Shown in pieces: positions 36,184 to 44,049 of a stretch of 64,000 nt of DNA (position 1 is the stretch's first letter; each line of letters starts with the position of its first letter). Under the pieces are notes generated by a model, which did no database searches, was not told the origin of the DNA, and saw nothing but the letters and a program-made list of their open reading frames with translations. Origin of the DNA: Actinoalloteichus_B caeruleus (GTDB lineage Bacteria; Actinomycetota; Actinomycetes; Mycobacteriales; Pseudonocardiaceae). The stretch lies in NCBI RefSeq assembly GCF_000718005.1, contig NZ_JODV01000011.1; one strand, 5' to 3'. The translations under genes and the position numbers were made by a program.

Positions 36184-36573
36184 CTACCCGCTCGCTGGGT
36201 CGGCCTCGTCGTCGAACCGGGCCCGAGCCCGGCGGACGGCCGGCAGGTTCGTCGAGCTCCAGCCCAGGAGGGCGTCGATCAGGTCCTGGAGTGTCTTCCC
36301 GAGCGGCGCGATGTGGTACTCGACCGCCACGGGACGGGTGGCCGTGACGATCCGTTCGACCATGCCGTTGCGTTCCAGCCGGCGCAGGGTGGTGGTCAGC
36401 GACTTCTGTGTGACCAGGGGGATGGCCCGGCGGAGCTCGTTGAATCGGCGCGGGCGCTCGCACAGCGTGTCCAGCACCAGCAGCGACCACTTGTCGAGCA
36501 CCTGGTCCAGCAGTTCGCGGTGCTCGGTGGTGACCTTCGGGTGCTCCGGGGCGGAGGGGGTGGTTTCCTGCAC
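36184..36573 (-). CDS. HxlR-family transcriptional regulator
   Basis: The 129-residue product is a winged-helix HxlR (DUF24) protein: LLDQVLDKWSLLVLDTLCERPRRFNELRRAIPLVTQKSLTTTLRRLERNGMVERIVTATRPVAVEYHIAPLGKTL. The start GTG at 36573 is chosen from family length. It is divergent from the RidA-like gene with about 95 bases between them, which fits control of that gene. It lacks the redox cysteine seen in QorR/YodB-type members, so a small-molecule signal is more likely. Confidence 0.88.
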   Translation of the reverse strand: MQETTPSAPEHPKVTTEHRELLDQVLDKWSLLVLDTLCERPRRFNELRRAIPLVTQKSLTTTLRRLERNGMVERIVTATRPVAVEYHIAPLGKTLQDLIDALLGWSSTNLPAVRRARARFDDEADPASG

Positions 36574-36602
36574 GACACCTAGTCTCGTTGAAGTTCCCTT
36601 CG

Positions 36603-36628
36603 GATACCAGGTACACATTCGATACCAG
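36603..36628. promoter_or_regulatory. Direct repeats GATACCAG in the HxlR/RidA divergent promoter
   Basis: GATACCAG occurs at 36603-36610 and again at 36621-36628, spaced 18 bases start to start, between the divergent starts. They may be HxlR binding sites. Confidence 0.45.
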
Positions 36629-36667
36629 CTGGTTCCTGCTCGTGTTCCTCGATCGAAAGGGCGAACC

Positions 36668-37078
36668 ATGGCCGTGCGGCTGTTGACACCCGAGGGAATG
36701 TTCCAGCCGGTCCCGTACCACCACGTCTCGGTGGGCACGGGATCCCGGCAGATCCACGTGGCGGGTCAGATCGCCCGTGACGCCGAGGGCAACCCCCTCG
36801 CCACCGGCGACCTGGCCGGGCAGGTCGCCCATGCCCTGCGCAACACCGCGCGGGGCCTCGCCGGCGCCGGCGCGACCTTCGCCGACGTCGTGCGGCTGCG
36901 CTTCTACGCCGTCGCCTGGGCGCCGGACAAGATGGATGCCTTCGTGGCCGGGATCCAGCAGGTCGCGGACGAGATCGGGCTTCCGAGCCCGCTGCCCCCG
37001 GCCTCGCTGATCGGCGTCGACTACCTCTTCGAACCGGACGTCCTCGTCGAGGTCGAGGCCGACGCCGTGCTCGACTGA
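36668..37078 (+). CDS. RidA-family protein lacking the catalytic arginine
   Basis: The 136-residue product has the RidA/YjgF fold (IHVAGQIARDAEGNPLATGDLAGQVAHALRNTARGLAGAGATFADVVRLRFYAV and a final VEVEADAVLD). The conserved Arg that binds imine substrates in deaminating Rid proteins (usually in a PARS segment) is replaced: the segment here is PPASLIGV, with Ala112 at that place. It is therefore unlikely to be a standard enamine/imine deaminase and belongs to one of the Rid subgroups of unknown role. Start ATG has AAAGGG eight bases upstream. Probable control by the divergent HxlR. Confidence 0.88.
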   Translation: MAVRLLTPEGMFQPVPYHHVSVGTGSRQIHVAGQIARDAEGNPLATGDLAGQVAHALRNTARGLAGAGATFADVVRLRFYAVAWAPDKMDAFVAGIQQVADEIGLPSPLPPASLIGVDYLFEPDVLVEVEADAVLD

Positions 37079-37571
37079 CGCCGTCCGGAGGGCCGGGTCC
37101 CGCGTTCCCCCGAACGAACGCTGGACCCGGCTCGGTGACGGTCGGCTGAGGTCCGGTTGGCCGGACCCCGCCCGGGCGGGAGGCCACGCGGCGGCAGGTC
37201 CGGCCGGAGGTCATCACCGGGGACGGCCAGGGTCCGAGCCGATCTCGGTCAGTGCCCGCGCGGTGGACGTCCCCGCGCCGCCAACTCGGCCCACGCGGCG
37301 CCCATCGCTGGATGGGAGCGAGCTGGGCGGAGGCCACGGACAGGGCACGACGGGGGCAGGACGGCGCCAGGAGCCCAGCGTGTCCAGACCGATCAGGTGG
37401 CAGCTGCCGGTCGTGCGGCAGGTCAGCGGTGTGGGGCGAGCGCGCCCTGGCGGTGGCACCGGGCCCGGCAGCTCCGCGCGTTCCACGCCGAGAAGATCCT
37501 CCAAGAGCTTCCTCCCGGCCGGTGTCGCCGGCCCCCGAGTGACGGCAGGGGCGGGCCCTGCGCCAGTCCGA
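37079..37571. other. Intergenic stretch, no gene seen
   Basis: About 490 bases between convergent genes. Open frames lack starts with ribosome-binding sites or recognisable domains. Confidence 0.4.
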
Positions 37572-38156
37572 TCAGGACCGGACCGCGTCGCTGCCCGCCG
37601 CCAGCTCCCGCAACGACGTGTCCAGCGCGCGTAGGAGCTCACCCACCCGGCCCCCGCCTCCCGGGGCCGCCGGGTAGCGGGTCAGGACGTCCACCACGAG
37701 GGGGCCGGCCAGTCCCCGGGCCCGGACGAGGTGGTCGGCGGCGACCCCTGGGTCGCCACCGGCGTCGAGCTCGAACGCCCGCGCCGCGTGGGCTGGCGAA
37801 CCGAGGATGTGCTTGACCTGGGTCGCCTTCGCCAGGGGGTGCAGGAACGCCGCGCTGGCCGACGCGACCGCGGCACGCGCTGCCTCCCCGGCCGACGGCT
37901 GCCCGGCGTCGCGGGCCTCCTGGTAGGCGCGGAGCCCCGCCCAGGCGCCGTCCCTGATCACCTTCGACCGCCTGGCCCCGCCGGCGAACCCCCGCGCGGC
38001 GTCGATCGCGGCACGCGGACGCGGGTCGTCGGGACGGTGCCGTTCGAATATCGCCAACGCCGGAAGGGCGCAGGCCACCGCGAAACCCGCGACCGCGCGC
38101 AGGTCCGCCGCGCTCAGGTCGACCGTCAGGCTCTCGTCGGTACCGCCGTCATCCAC
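37572..38156 (-). CDS. Putative immunity-like protein, often misnamed exonuclease SbcC
   Basis: The 194-residue helical protein contains FAVACALPALAIFERHRPDDPRPRAAIDAARGFAGGARRSKVIRDGAWAGLRA, a pattern of Ala-rich helices with the RPDDPRPRxAIxAAR signature found in actinobacterial putative immunity proteins. Databases sometimes label the family SbcC without evidence, since no ATPase motif exists. GTG at 38156 follows TACGGT by seven bases, consistent with a leaderless mRNA. No toxin gene is seen next to it. Confidence 0.65.
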   Translation of the reverse strand: MDDGGTDESLTVDLSAADLRAVAGFAVACALPALAIFERHRPDDPRPRAAIDAARGFAGGARRSKVIRDGAWAGLRAYQEARDAGQPSAGEAARAAVASASAAFLHPLAKATQVKHILGSPAHAARAFELDAGGDPGVAADHLVRARGLAGPLVVDVLTRYPAAPGGGGRVGELLRALDTSLRELAAGSDAVRS

Positions 38157-38290
38157 TCCTGCGACCGTATCGTTGGAGTACCGGTTGAGCCTTGGCGACG
38201 GGAGTGCCAGCACGGCGTGGGCGGAGTGTCGAACAGGGAGGCACCGCAGAGGTGGGTGGATCGCCGTTCGGGCGCGTGCCCGCTGGCGGT

Positions 38291-38647
38291 TCACCCCGCC
38301 GCCGATCCGGCCCCCAGCGGAGCGTGCGGCCGGCGCGACCGCCGTCCACCACGGCCGATCCACGTGCGGCACGCCCCGTAGAGCAGGTGCGGATCGGGGA
38401 TCGAGTACGTGGGCAGCCACCGCTGGAGCCAGCGCGGATCGACGGGGACGCCGGTCTGGCGCTCGAGCTGCGCGAGGCAGGTCGGGCGGGCGAGGTCGAG
38501 GTCCACGTCAGGGCCGAGCGCCCACTCTGGGCGGATCTCGTGCTGGTGTGGATCAGGCGCACGAGGGTAGCGGTGATCGAACCAAGCGGTGATCCTGCCG
38601 TTCAGCGCCTGCGTGACGAGCCCGACGCCGTTCATGTTCCAGTACAC
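38291..38647 (-). CDS. Hypothetical protein, 118 aa
   Basis: The N-terminal 85 residues look protein-like (MNGVGLVTQALNGRITAWFDHRYPR, EWALGPDVDLDLARPTCLAQLE, DPRWLQRWLPTYSIPD) and resemble small actinobacterial hypothetical proteins; the last 30 residues are Arg/Gly-rich and may reflect a frameshift or a missed earlier end. GTG at 38647 has GGAGG twelve bases upstream, a weak spacing. No function can be assigned. Confidence 0.45.
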   Translation of the reverse strand: MYWNMNGVGLVTQALNGRITAWFDHRYPRAPDPHQHEIRPEWALGPDVDLDLARPTCLAQLERQTGVPVDPRWLQRWLPTYSIPDPHLLYGACRTWIGRGGRRSRRPHAPLGAGSAAG

Positions 38648-38700
38648 GCTGAAGAAGGCGCCTCCGCTCGCCGAACATCGACGGGCGATTTCCGGGAACC

Positions 38701-39399
38701 TCAGCTCGTCCTCTCGACCAGGGAGAGGTAGGCGTCGAGTTGGGCTGCCCCGGCGAGGAGGTGGCGGCTCCGGGCGGTCAGTCGGCCCTGCCAGGAGACG
38801 AGGAAGTCGGCCAAGGCGGCCGGGTCGCCCGCCTCACGCAGGGATTCGAGGAACCGGGCGACCTGGTGCAGCAGGTAGCCGCCCCGGCGCAGCTGCCGTG
38901 CGATCTCGGCGTCGCGCACGGCGTCCGGTCCGTACTCCCGGTGCCCCGTGGCCCGGTCGCGGGTGGGACGCAGGATGCCGGCCGTCTCCCAGGTGCGCAG
39001 CGTCGCCGGGTGCAGGTCGAGCCGGCGCGCGAGTTCCCCCACGGTCAGCGCACGCCCCCGGATCGGGGTCGGGGCACCGGTGGACAGGGCCTCGAGGGCG
39101 GCGGCGACCTCGAGGCGGGTGTCGCGTTCGGTGAGCAGCGCGACGTGTGCCGCGTCGAGGAGCCGGTAGGCGGAGTCGCTGTCGCCGCGATGGGTGGCCC
39201 GCATGATCTCCACGGCGGCCTGGTGGCCGTGCCCGCCGCGCAACGCGAGGAACGCCCGGAGGGCCTGCGCGTGCAGCGGGGTGTAGCGGCGGTAGCCGCT
39301 CCCGCTGCGTTCGGCCGGCGGGAGGACGCCGGCGTCCTCGTAGTTGCGGATCGCCTGGGTGGACAGCCCGTGCTCCCGAGCGAGGTCGACAGGACGCAC
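38701..39399 (-). CDS. MerR-family regulator with two MerR DNA-binding domains
   Basis: The 232-residue product begins with one MerR winged helix (VDLAREHGLSTQAIRNYEDAGVLPPAERSGSGYRRYT, residues 3-40) and has a second one around residues 116-155 (LTVGELARRLDLHPATLRTWETAGILRPTRDRATGHREYG). Such double-domain proteins occur in actinobacteria near antibiotic genes (TioE-like). GTG at 39399 has GAGGAGG six bases upstream. There is no cysteine-based metal site, so the signal is more likely organic. It has no linked target gene on the same strand. Confidence 0.88.
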   Translation of the reverse strand: MRPVDLAREHGLSTQAIRNYEDAGVLPPAERSGSGYRRYTPLHAQALRAFLALRGGHGHQAAVEIMRATHRGDSDSAYRLLDAAHVALLTERDTRLEVAAALEALSTGAPTPIRGRALTVGELARRLDLHPATLRTWETAGILRPTRDRATGHREYGPDAVRDAEIARQLRRGGYLLHQVARFLESLREAGDPAALADFLVSWQGRLTARSRHLLAGAAQLDAYLSLVERTS

Positions 39400-39451
39400 G
39401 GGGTCCTCCTCGTGAGACTTCGACTTCCGCGAACGGGGTAGTTCCTCGCCC

Positions 39452-39479
39452 GGATACCAATGGAATTCCCAAGGTTACC
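39452..39479. promoter_or_regulatory. Interrupted palindrome, candidate MerR operator
   Basis: Symmetry of form GGnnACC-n3-GGAATTCC-n3-GGTnnCC lies about 55 bases before the MerR start, long enough to hold the promoter spacer that MerR proteins bind. Confidence 0.5.
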
Positions 39480-39646
39480 GTCGGGGGCTGCCCGCACCGC
39501 GAGGAGCGAACGTGTCCACCGCCCCCACCCGGTGCTCTCGGTCAACATCAGCCACGGCGTGCGTTCCGTACCGGGTATAGGGAACTCGTCGAACGGATCC
39601 ACGCGCACAACGTGGACCGGGGCGGCGGGCCGAGCGGGCAGCCAGC

Positions 39647-39844
39647 TCAGACGCCGTCCCGATTCAGGGAGCCGACGAAGGCGGCGAACACCTCGCGGTC
39701 AAAGAGCAGCGTCCCGCCAGCACGGTTCTTCGTGTCCCGCACAGCCACCACGGTCGACGTGGAACCCACCTCGACACAGTCGTCGGAACCGTTGCTGCTC
39801 CGACTCGACTTCCGCCAGTTGGTCAGGGTCATGTCAGCGTTCAC
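39647..39844 (-). CDS. DUF397 protein, copy 1
   Basis: The 65-residue product carries the DUF397 signature: NWRKSSRSSNGSDDCVEVGS, VAVRDTKNRAGGTLLF and EVFAAFVGSL. DUF397 proteins are partners of Scr1-type XRE regulators. Here the usual XRE gene is absent: just upstream is only the short reading frame ending LAEDVARER that overlaps the start. It is a paralogue of the gene at 41009. Confidence 0.88.
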   Translation of the reverse strand: MNADMTLTNWRKSSRSSNGSDDCVEVGSTSTVVAVRDTKNRAGGTLLFDREVFAAFVGSLNRDGV

Positions 39845-39962
39845 GCGCCACGTCCTCGGCGAGGGGAACCATGTCGGCCGGGAGGTGTGGTGCGACCCGC
39901 GTGGGCTCCCGGTTCGGCAAGTAGGGACAGGTACCCAGCTTGCCTGTCCGTCGGAGGGTTGG

Positions 39963-40096
39963 CTATCAGTCGACTCGGTACGCCGCCGCCCCTGTATGGC
40001 CTAGCACGGTGACCAAGCTCCTCCGTAGCCGTCTCGGGTAAGGCTCGCGTTGAGAGCCCGGCGGGGCGCCCGCCGGCCCGGTGGGTGGTTGGCCGG
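39963..40096 (-). repeat. 134-bp direct repeat, copy 1
   Basis: Matches 40861-40994 at roughly 90 percent identity, same orientation. The shared core includes GGCCTAGCACGGTGACCAAG and TCTCGGGTAAGGCTCGCGTTG. The two copies flank the isochorismatase-family gene. Confidence 0.85.
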
Positions 40097-40292
40097 GTGG
40101 GGCCAGGAAGGACCCGCACCTGCGGTCGAACGCTGGTGCCGCCCCTGTCCGGCGACAAGCGGCGCCGAGTGCGCCGAGTGAGGTCATCCTCTAGTGAGTC
40201 GAAGGTCCCGCTTCGCTCGCGGCGTCGCTGGGCCGGGAGTGGCCGCTGAAGGTCCGGACGTACCGGTCACGCGCGGAGACCGTGGGCGAGTG

Positions 40293-40832
40293 TCACGCGG
40301 GAGTGGGAAGTGCCGCGCAGACCTCGTCGATGCTCCTGATCTGCCGGCGGCCGACGAAGCGCCGGAGCACCAGCAGCCCTGCCTGGTGCGCCTCCTCACC
40401 GGCATGGGAGTAGCAGGCGTCGTGGACGACCACCGGGGTGTGCCCCAGCTCCCAGGCGTCGGCGGCGGTCTTCATCACACAGCTCTCGGTGGCGATACCG
40501 GCAATGGTGAAGCGCGTCCAGCCCCGCGCGGATGCGAGCGCCGTGAACTCCTCGGTGAAGGTCGAGTAGTAGGTCTTGTCGATGACGTGGTGTCGGGCGG
40601 CGTAGGGGACCAGTTCCGGAACGATATCGGTTTCGGGACTGCCTTGAAGTCGGGTCCAGCCGATGAGGCGCTCGTACTGGCTGCCCGGAACGTTGCGGAA
40701 ACGCGTGAACACAATGGGCCGACGTGCGGCGTCCCACCGCCGCACTAGGCGTACTACGCGGTCGATCACCGGCTCGGACTTCGGACTGATGAACCCGTTT
40801 TGCATGTCGATGACAAGAAGTACGTCAGTCAT
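40293..40832 (-). CDS. Isochorismatase-family cysteine hydrolase
   Basis: The 179-residue product has the catalytic triad of the family: Asp9 in LVIDMQNGF, Lys86 in VIDKTYYSTF and Cys118 in GIATESCVMKTA. Such enzymes hydrolyse isochorismate, nicotinamide or related amides; the residues here do not settle which. It sits alone between two 134-bp direct repeats, an arrangement that suggests insertion or duplication within a DUF397 locus. ATG at 40832 has AGGAGC upstream. Confidence 0.9.
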   Translation of the reverse strand: MTDVLLVIDMQNGFISPKSEPVIDRVVRLVRRWDAARRPIVFTRFRNVPGSQYERLIGWTRLQGSPETDIVPELVPYAARHHVIDKTYYSTFTEEFTALASARGWTRFTIAGIATESCVMKTAADAWELGHTPVVVHDACYSHAGEEAHQAGLLVLRRFVGRRQIRSIDEVCAALPTPA

Positions 40833-40860
40833 GGCAGCTCCTCCCCTCCCCGAGGGGCGG

Positions 40861-40994
40861 CTATGAATCGACGTGGTACGCCGGCGCCCCTGTTTGGCCT
40901 AGCACGGTGACCAAGCTCGTCCGTGGCCGTCTCGGGTAAGGCTCGCGTTGACGGCTGGGCGGGGTGCCCGCCGGCCCGGTGGGTGGTTGGCCGG
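40861..40994 (-). repeat. 134-bp direct repeat, copy 2
   Basis: Partner of 39963-40096. It lies directly downstream of DUF397 copy 2, while copy 1 lies upstream of DUF397 copy 1, so the repeats delimit the isochorismatase unit. Confidence 0.85.
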
Positions 40995-41008
40995 CGGGCC
41001 GGTGGGTG

Positions 41009-41218
41009 TCAGAGGCGCTCTGCTTTGATCGACATGAGGAAGCTGCTGAAGGCCTCGCGGCTGACGACGAGGGTGCCCCCGGCGCGGTTCTTGGTGTCCC
41101 GCACAGCCACCACGGCAGACGTGGCCCCAACTTCAACGCAGTCGTTGGCGCCGTTGCTGCTCCGACTCGACTTCCGCCAGTTGGTGATGTCCTGCAAGGA
41201 ACGTTCCATCGAGCTCAT
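41009..41218 (-). CDS. DUF397 protein, copy 2
   Basis: The 69-residue product has NWRKSSRSSNGANDCVEVGA and VAVRDTKNRAGGTLVVSREAFSSFL. The ATG at 41218 is three bases after the stop of the truncated XRE gene; an internal ATG at 41209 has better spacing to AGGAG. DUF397 partners with Scr1-like regulators, and the partner here is broken. Confidence 0.88.
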   Translation of the reverse strand: MSSMERSLQDITNWRKSSRSSNGANDCVEVGATSAVVAVRDTKNRAGGTLVVSREAFSSFLMSIKAERL

Positions 41219-41221
41219 CTC

Positions 41222-41470
41222 CTAGATCTCTTCGTAGCTTGCCTGAAGTAGGGCACGGCTTTCGTCCTCGGCCAACGATTGGGCGACGACCCGCTCGAAC
41301 GCTGCCGCGAACTTCTCCAAGTAGGGCGGCCCGTCGTACCACTGGCCACTGACGAACGTCTCGGTGTAGGCAAAAGTGGTCACAGGTTCCCCCACGTCCA
41401 GCAGCATGAAGGACGTGCCAAGCGGGGTGTAAGCACCTGCTGCTCGCGATAGGATCTGGAGCCGCACGCG
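41222..41470 (-). pseudogene. Truncated XRE/Scr1-type regulator, DUF5753 C-terminus only
   Basis: About 83 codons match the end of DUF5753: RVRLQILSRAAGAYTPLGTSF, LDVGEPVTTFAYTETF, LEKFAAAFERVVAQSLAEDESRALL. The N-terminal helix-turn-helix and first half of DUF5753 are missing; homology stops at about 41470, where a perfect hairpin (41476-41500) begins and unrelated sequence follows. It was probably the regulator partner of DUF397 copy 2. Confidence 0.75.
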
Positions 41471-42164
41471 TTCGGCCCCCAGGCCCTGCGGGCCTGGGGG
41501 TTCCGGGGCCAGGTCGTCCTGGCCGCCCTGGGCACCGACGCCATGCGTTCGGAGGTCAGCGCGGCCGGCCGCCTGTACTACCTGCTGCCCCGTGACCCCA
41601 GTCCTGGTCCCACCGGTGTTCCCGAGCTGGCACGGGGGCCGCTGCGGTGTCGGCACACCGCCGAGGCCCAGGCCGGTGAGGGGTTCCTCCTCGCGTCCCA
41701 GTTGTTGCCCGACCCCGTGCTGAGCGGGACGTGACCATGGTGAACGACACGTCTGATCCCGGCCGTCTGTTGGCCTCGTCGGGGGCCAGGCCCACCAGCA
41801 CGGTTCACGCCCACCCAACCGCAGCGGACAAGGACGCGGCCGCCCGTGATGGGATCACCGGGGCGTGGATCACCCGGTGCGCGGTGCGCACCCCGATCGT
41901 GGGCCGCCTCTACGGTCACGTCGACGGCCCGGCGGTGGCGGGTGCGGGACTTCGTTCCTCCGCCGACCACGCTGAAACGCCGCCGCCGACGCGTCCCGGC
42001 GTGGGCGCGGGTGCGGTTGTGGTCCTGGGAACCCGAGGTCGAGCTGGACGTCAGCTATGTGGGTCGGGTCAGCTTCAAGCACGCCGACTGGGCCCGCATC
42101 GGCTCCCACCCGGCCGGCACGCCCGGCGGGGACGCCACCTCCGCCGTCCCATCCAGCCAGTGAC
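41471..42164 (+). pseudogene. Decayed gene remnants of unknown origin
   Basis: On the plus strand two reading frames look like protein: one reading RAWGFRGQVVLAALGTDAMR and SAAGRLYYLLPRD up to a stop at 41732-41734, and a second from GTG 41731 that overlaps this stop (ARDGITGAWITRCAVRTPIVGRLYGHVDGP) and seems to continue in another frame from about 41940 (RRRVPAWARVRLW, ELDVSYVGRVSFKHADWARI). The first lacks its start and the second needs one frameshift. I cannot name the families. The junction with the XRE remnant carries an 11-bp-stem hairpin. Confidence 0.4.
41476..41500. terminator. Perfect hairpin at the XRE remnant junction
   Basis: CCCCCAGGCCC pairs with GGGCCTGGGGG over loop TGC. It marks exactly where homology to DUF5753 ends and may be a terminator or recombination scar. 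Confidence 0.5.
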
Positions 42165-42226
42165 GGGCTGTCCCGCCCCAGCGCCCGTGGCTCGACATGA
42201 TCAGCTTGAGGCCCGCTCGTGGAACG

Positions 42227-43351
42227 TCACGAGGACACCATCCACTTGCATGGCACCCAGAGGGGTTGCTTGCTCATGGTGAGCGACAAGGTGGCGGTGA
42301 ACCGTGTGAGCGCTGGCCGGCCCGAGCTCACCCAGGCTCGAACGAGGGTACGAAGTTCCTCCGGAACCCGCGACTCACCCGTGAACGTGATGCTGCCGTC
42401 GTCCTGTACCCAGGCGGTCCCACGGGGTGTGCGCAGTGCGCAGGCACCCGCGGCGGTGTTGACGGAGTCGTCGGCCATGTACGCGCGGGTGATCCTCGGA
42501 TCGTGAGCCGCGAGGAAGACCCACAGGTCGTGGTAGTCGGCGTTCCCCCGGGCGGGGCTGGCATCAGCAATCCGGGTGGCCGGGGCGGACGGGAGGTAGT
42601 CGGCTGGGTCGTGGCTGACCAAGTCGACCGGTCGCAGGGGGCCGGCAGCCGGCATGAAGTCTGCCCACAGGAGTACCTTGGCGCTCACCACGTCGCCGCC
42701 GCTGCTGACCGCCAGGACTGGGTGCACGCCGCCGTGCGCGACCGGTGCGAGGATCAGGCCACCAGGTACGAGCTGGTCCAGCCAGTGCGGAGAGACCCCA
42801 GCCACCCCGCAGGTGACGACGACACGGTCGAACGGCGGCTCGGATGGTGCGCCGAGGTAGCCGTCACCGTGAACGACTCTGACCCGGTGCTCGAGATCGA
42901 GTCGGCGGATCGACTCGGCAGCACTCTGGGCTGTCGCCTCCCCTGCCTCGACAGTGACCACGGGACCACCCGTTATGGCGCTGATCAACGCGGCGTTGTA
43001 GCCGGTGCCTGCCCCAATCTCCAGCACGCGCATGCCCGGACGGAGGTCGAGAGCGTCGAGCATCCGAGCCATCAGGGTCGGTGCCGAGGACGACGACGGC
43101 GGGTCACCATCCTGCCCGGTACTGGTCAACAGCGACCTGTGCGAGTAGATGAGGTCAAGAACCTCGTCGCTGGGGAGTTCGTGCTGGGACACGCGGATTC
43201 GCGTCGGTCCATGGCGGAACTCGCGGACGCAGCGATGCCTCGCCACGGTGGAGAACGCGTGCTCGACGTCGGCTGATCGGATGGCACCGGCGTTACGCAG
43301 CGAAGCGGCGAACTCGACAAGCCTGGTCTGGAGTGTCTTGGGCACGGACAC
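42227..43351 (-). CDS. PIMT-like O-methyltransferase of the lasso-peptide operon
   Basis: The 374-residue product resembles protein-L-isoaspartate O-methyltransferase: SSAPTLMARMLDALDLRPGMRVLEIGAGTGYNAALISAI (SAM motif at 109-120), VVTVEA and PFDRVVVTCGVAGVSPHWLDQLVPGG, followed by an extra C-terminal region of about 140 residues. Standard repair PIMTs are near 220 residues; longer forms in lasso operons (lihuanodin LihM type) methylate an Asp of the lasso peptide, which can then cyclise to an aspartimide. GTG at 43351 has GAGAGGA seven bases upstream, just after the B2 stop. It is the last gene of the operon. Confidence 0.88.
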   Translation of the reverse strand: MSVPKTLQTRLVEFAASLRNAGAIRSADVEHAFSTVARHRCVREFRHGPTRIRVSQHELPSDEVLDLIYSHRSLLTSTGQDGDPPSSSSAPTLMARMLDALDLRPGMRVLEIGAGTGYNAALISAITGGPVVTVEAGEATAQSAAESIRRLDLEHRVRVVHGDGYLGAPSEPPFDRVVVTCGVAGVSPHWLDQLVPGGLILAPVAHGGVHPVLAVSSGGDVVSAKVLLWADFMPAAGPLRPVDLVSHDPADYLPSAPATRIADASPARGNADYHDLWVFLAAHDPRITRAYMADDSVNTAAGACALRTPRGTAWVQDDGSITFTGESRVPEELRTLVRAWVSSGRPALTRFTATLSLTMSKQPLWVPCKWMVSS

Positions 43352-43360
43352 GGTGTCCTC

Positions 43361-43780
43361 TCAGACGGTGATCGACGGCGTGTAGATCCTGCGTGGGTCC
43401 ACCGGCTCACACAGGGGCTCGCCGTTCACTTCGACCCATGCGTGAGCTTGTGGTGGTGGGGAGCGGAACCCGACTCGCCAGGTGACCCGCAGGCCACGTA
43501 GTCGGCACGCCAGGAGGACGGCCAGGGAGCGGTGCAGACAGTGGTGCCCACCGGCGCAACGTGGGCTGACCGTCGTAACGATCTCAAAGGCCCGTTGGGC
43601 ATGGGAGAGATCTGCTTCGCGCGTGCTGCGGCGGAGCACGCCGAGAACACGACGGATGCGGTGTGGGCGGGCCTGCGTGGCTGTCAGCAGCAGGGCGGCT
43701 GCCACGACAGCCACCCGCCCGCACCAGCGTTCACCCACCGATAGTCGGTGCGGTGGGTACAACGCGACTGGGGCACTCAC
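43361..43780 (-). CDS. Lasso peptide leader peptidase (B2 protein)
   Basis: The 139-residue product is the transglutaminase-like cysteine protease that removes the lasso leader: a hydrophobic N-terminal segment (VAVVAAALLLTATQA), then CAGGHHCLHRSLAVLLACRLRG with catalytic Cys81, and PPPQAHAWVEVNGEPL with His113; Asp128 may complete the triad. GTG at 43780 overlaps the B1 stop by four bases (GTGA), so B1 and B2 are translationally coupled. Split B1/B2 proteins are the usual actinobacterial form. Confidence 0.92.
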   Translation of the reverse strand: MSAPVALYPPHRLSVGERWCGRVAVVAAALLLTATQARPHRIRRVLGVLRRSTREADLSHAQRAFEIVTTVSPRCAGGHHCLHRSLAVLLACRLRGLRVTWRVGFRSPPPQAHAWVEVNGEPLCEPVDPRRIYTPSITV

Positions 43781-44049
43781 AGATTAACCACCAGACGACG
43801 TGCGAGAAGCGTGTCAAGAAGCCGAGTGACGTCATGCTGAACTACTGCGGCCGTAGTGGCATAACGTGTGCAGAGCGCGGTCACAGCCGACTCGTGCCCA
43901 TCCCTCAGGAGCGCTGACAGGGCTATCGCTCCAGTCTCGTTCAAGTGGTAAACCACACCGCGTCGTTCATCCAACAATGTCAGCCCGTCGCCGACGGGCG
44001 TGCTCGTGACGCGTCGAGCCAAACGCACCTTAGTTTTAGATGTGCTCAT
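43777..44049 (-). CDS. Lasso peptide RiPP recognition element (B1, PqqD-like)
   Basis: The 90-residue PqqD-like protein (VRLARRVTSTPVGDGLTLLDERRGVVYHLNETGAIALSALLRDG, then three helices) binds the leader of the precursor through its YxxP motif and presents it to B2 and the cyclase. ATG at 44049 lies 14 bases inside the end of the cyclase gene and its stop overlaps the B2 start. Confidence 0.92.
   Translation of the reverse strand: MSTSKTKVRLARRVTSTPVGDGLTLLDERRGVVYHLNETGAIALSALLRDGHESAVTALCTRYATTAAVVQHDVTRLLDTLLARRLVVNL

Noticed and set aside
38291..38647. Treating the small hypothetical gene as certain
   Set aside because: The first 85 residues look real, but the low-complexity end and weak start spacing leave it uncertain, so it is listed with low confidence.
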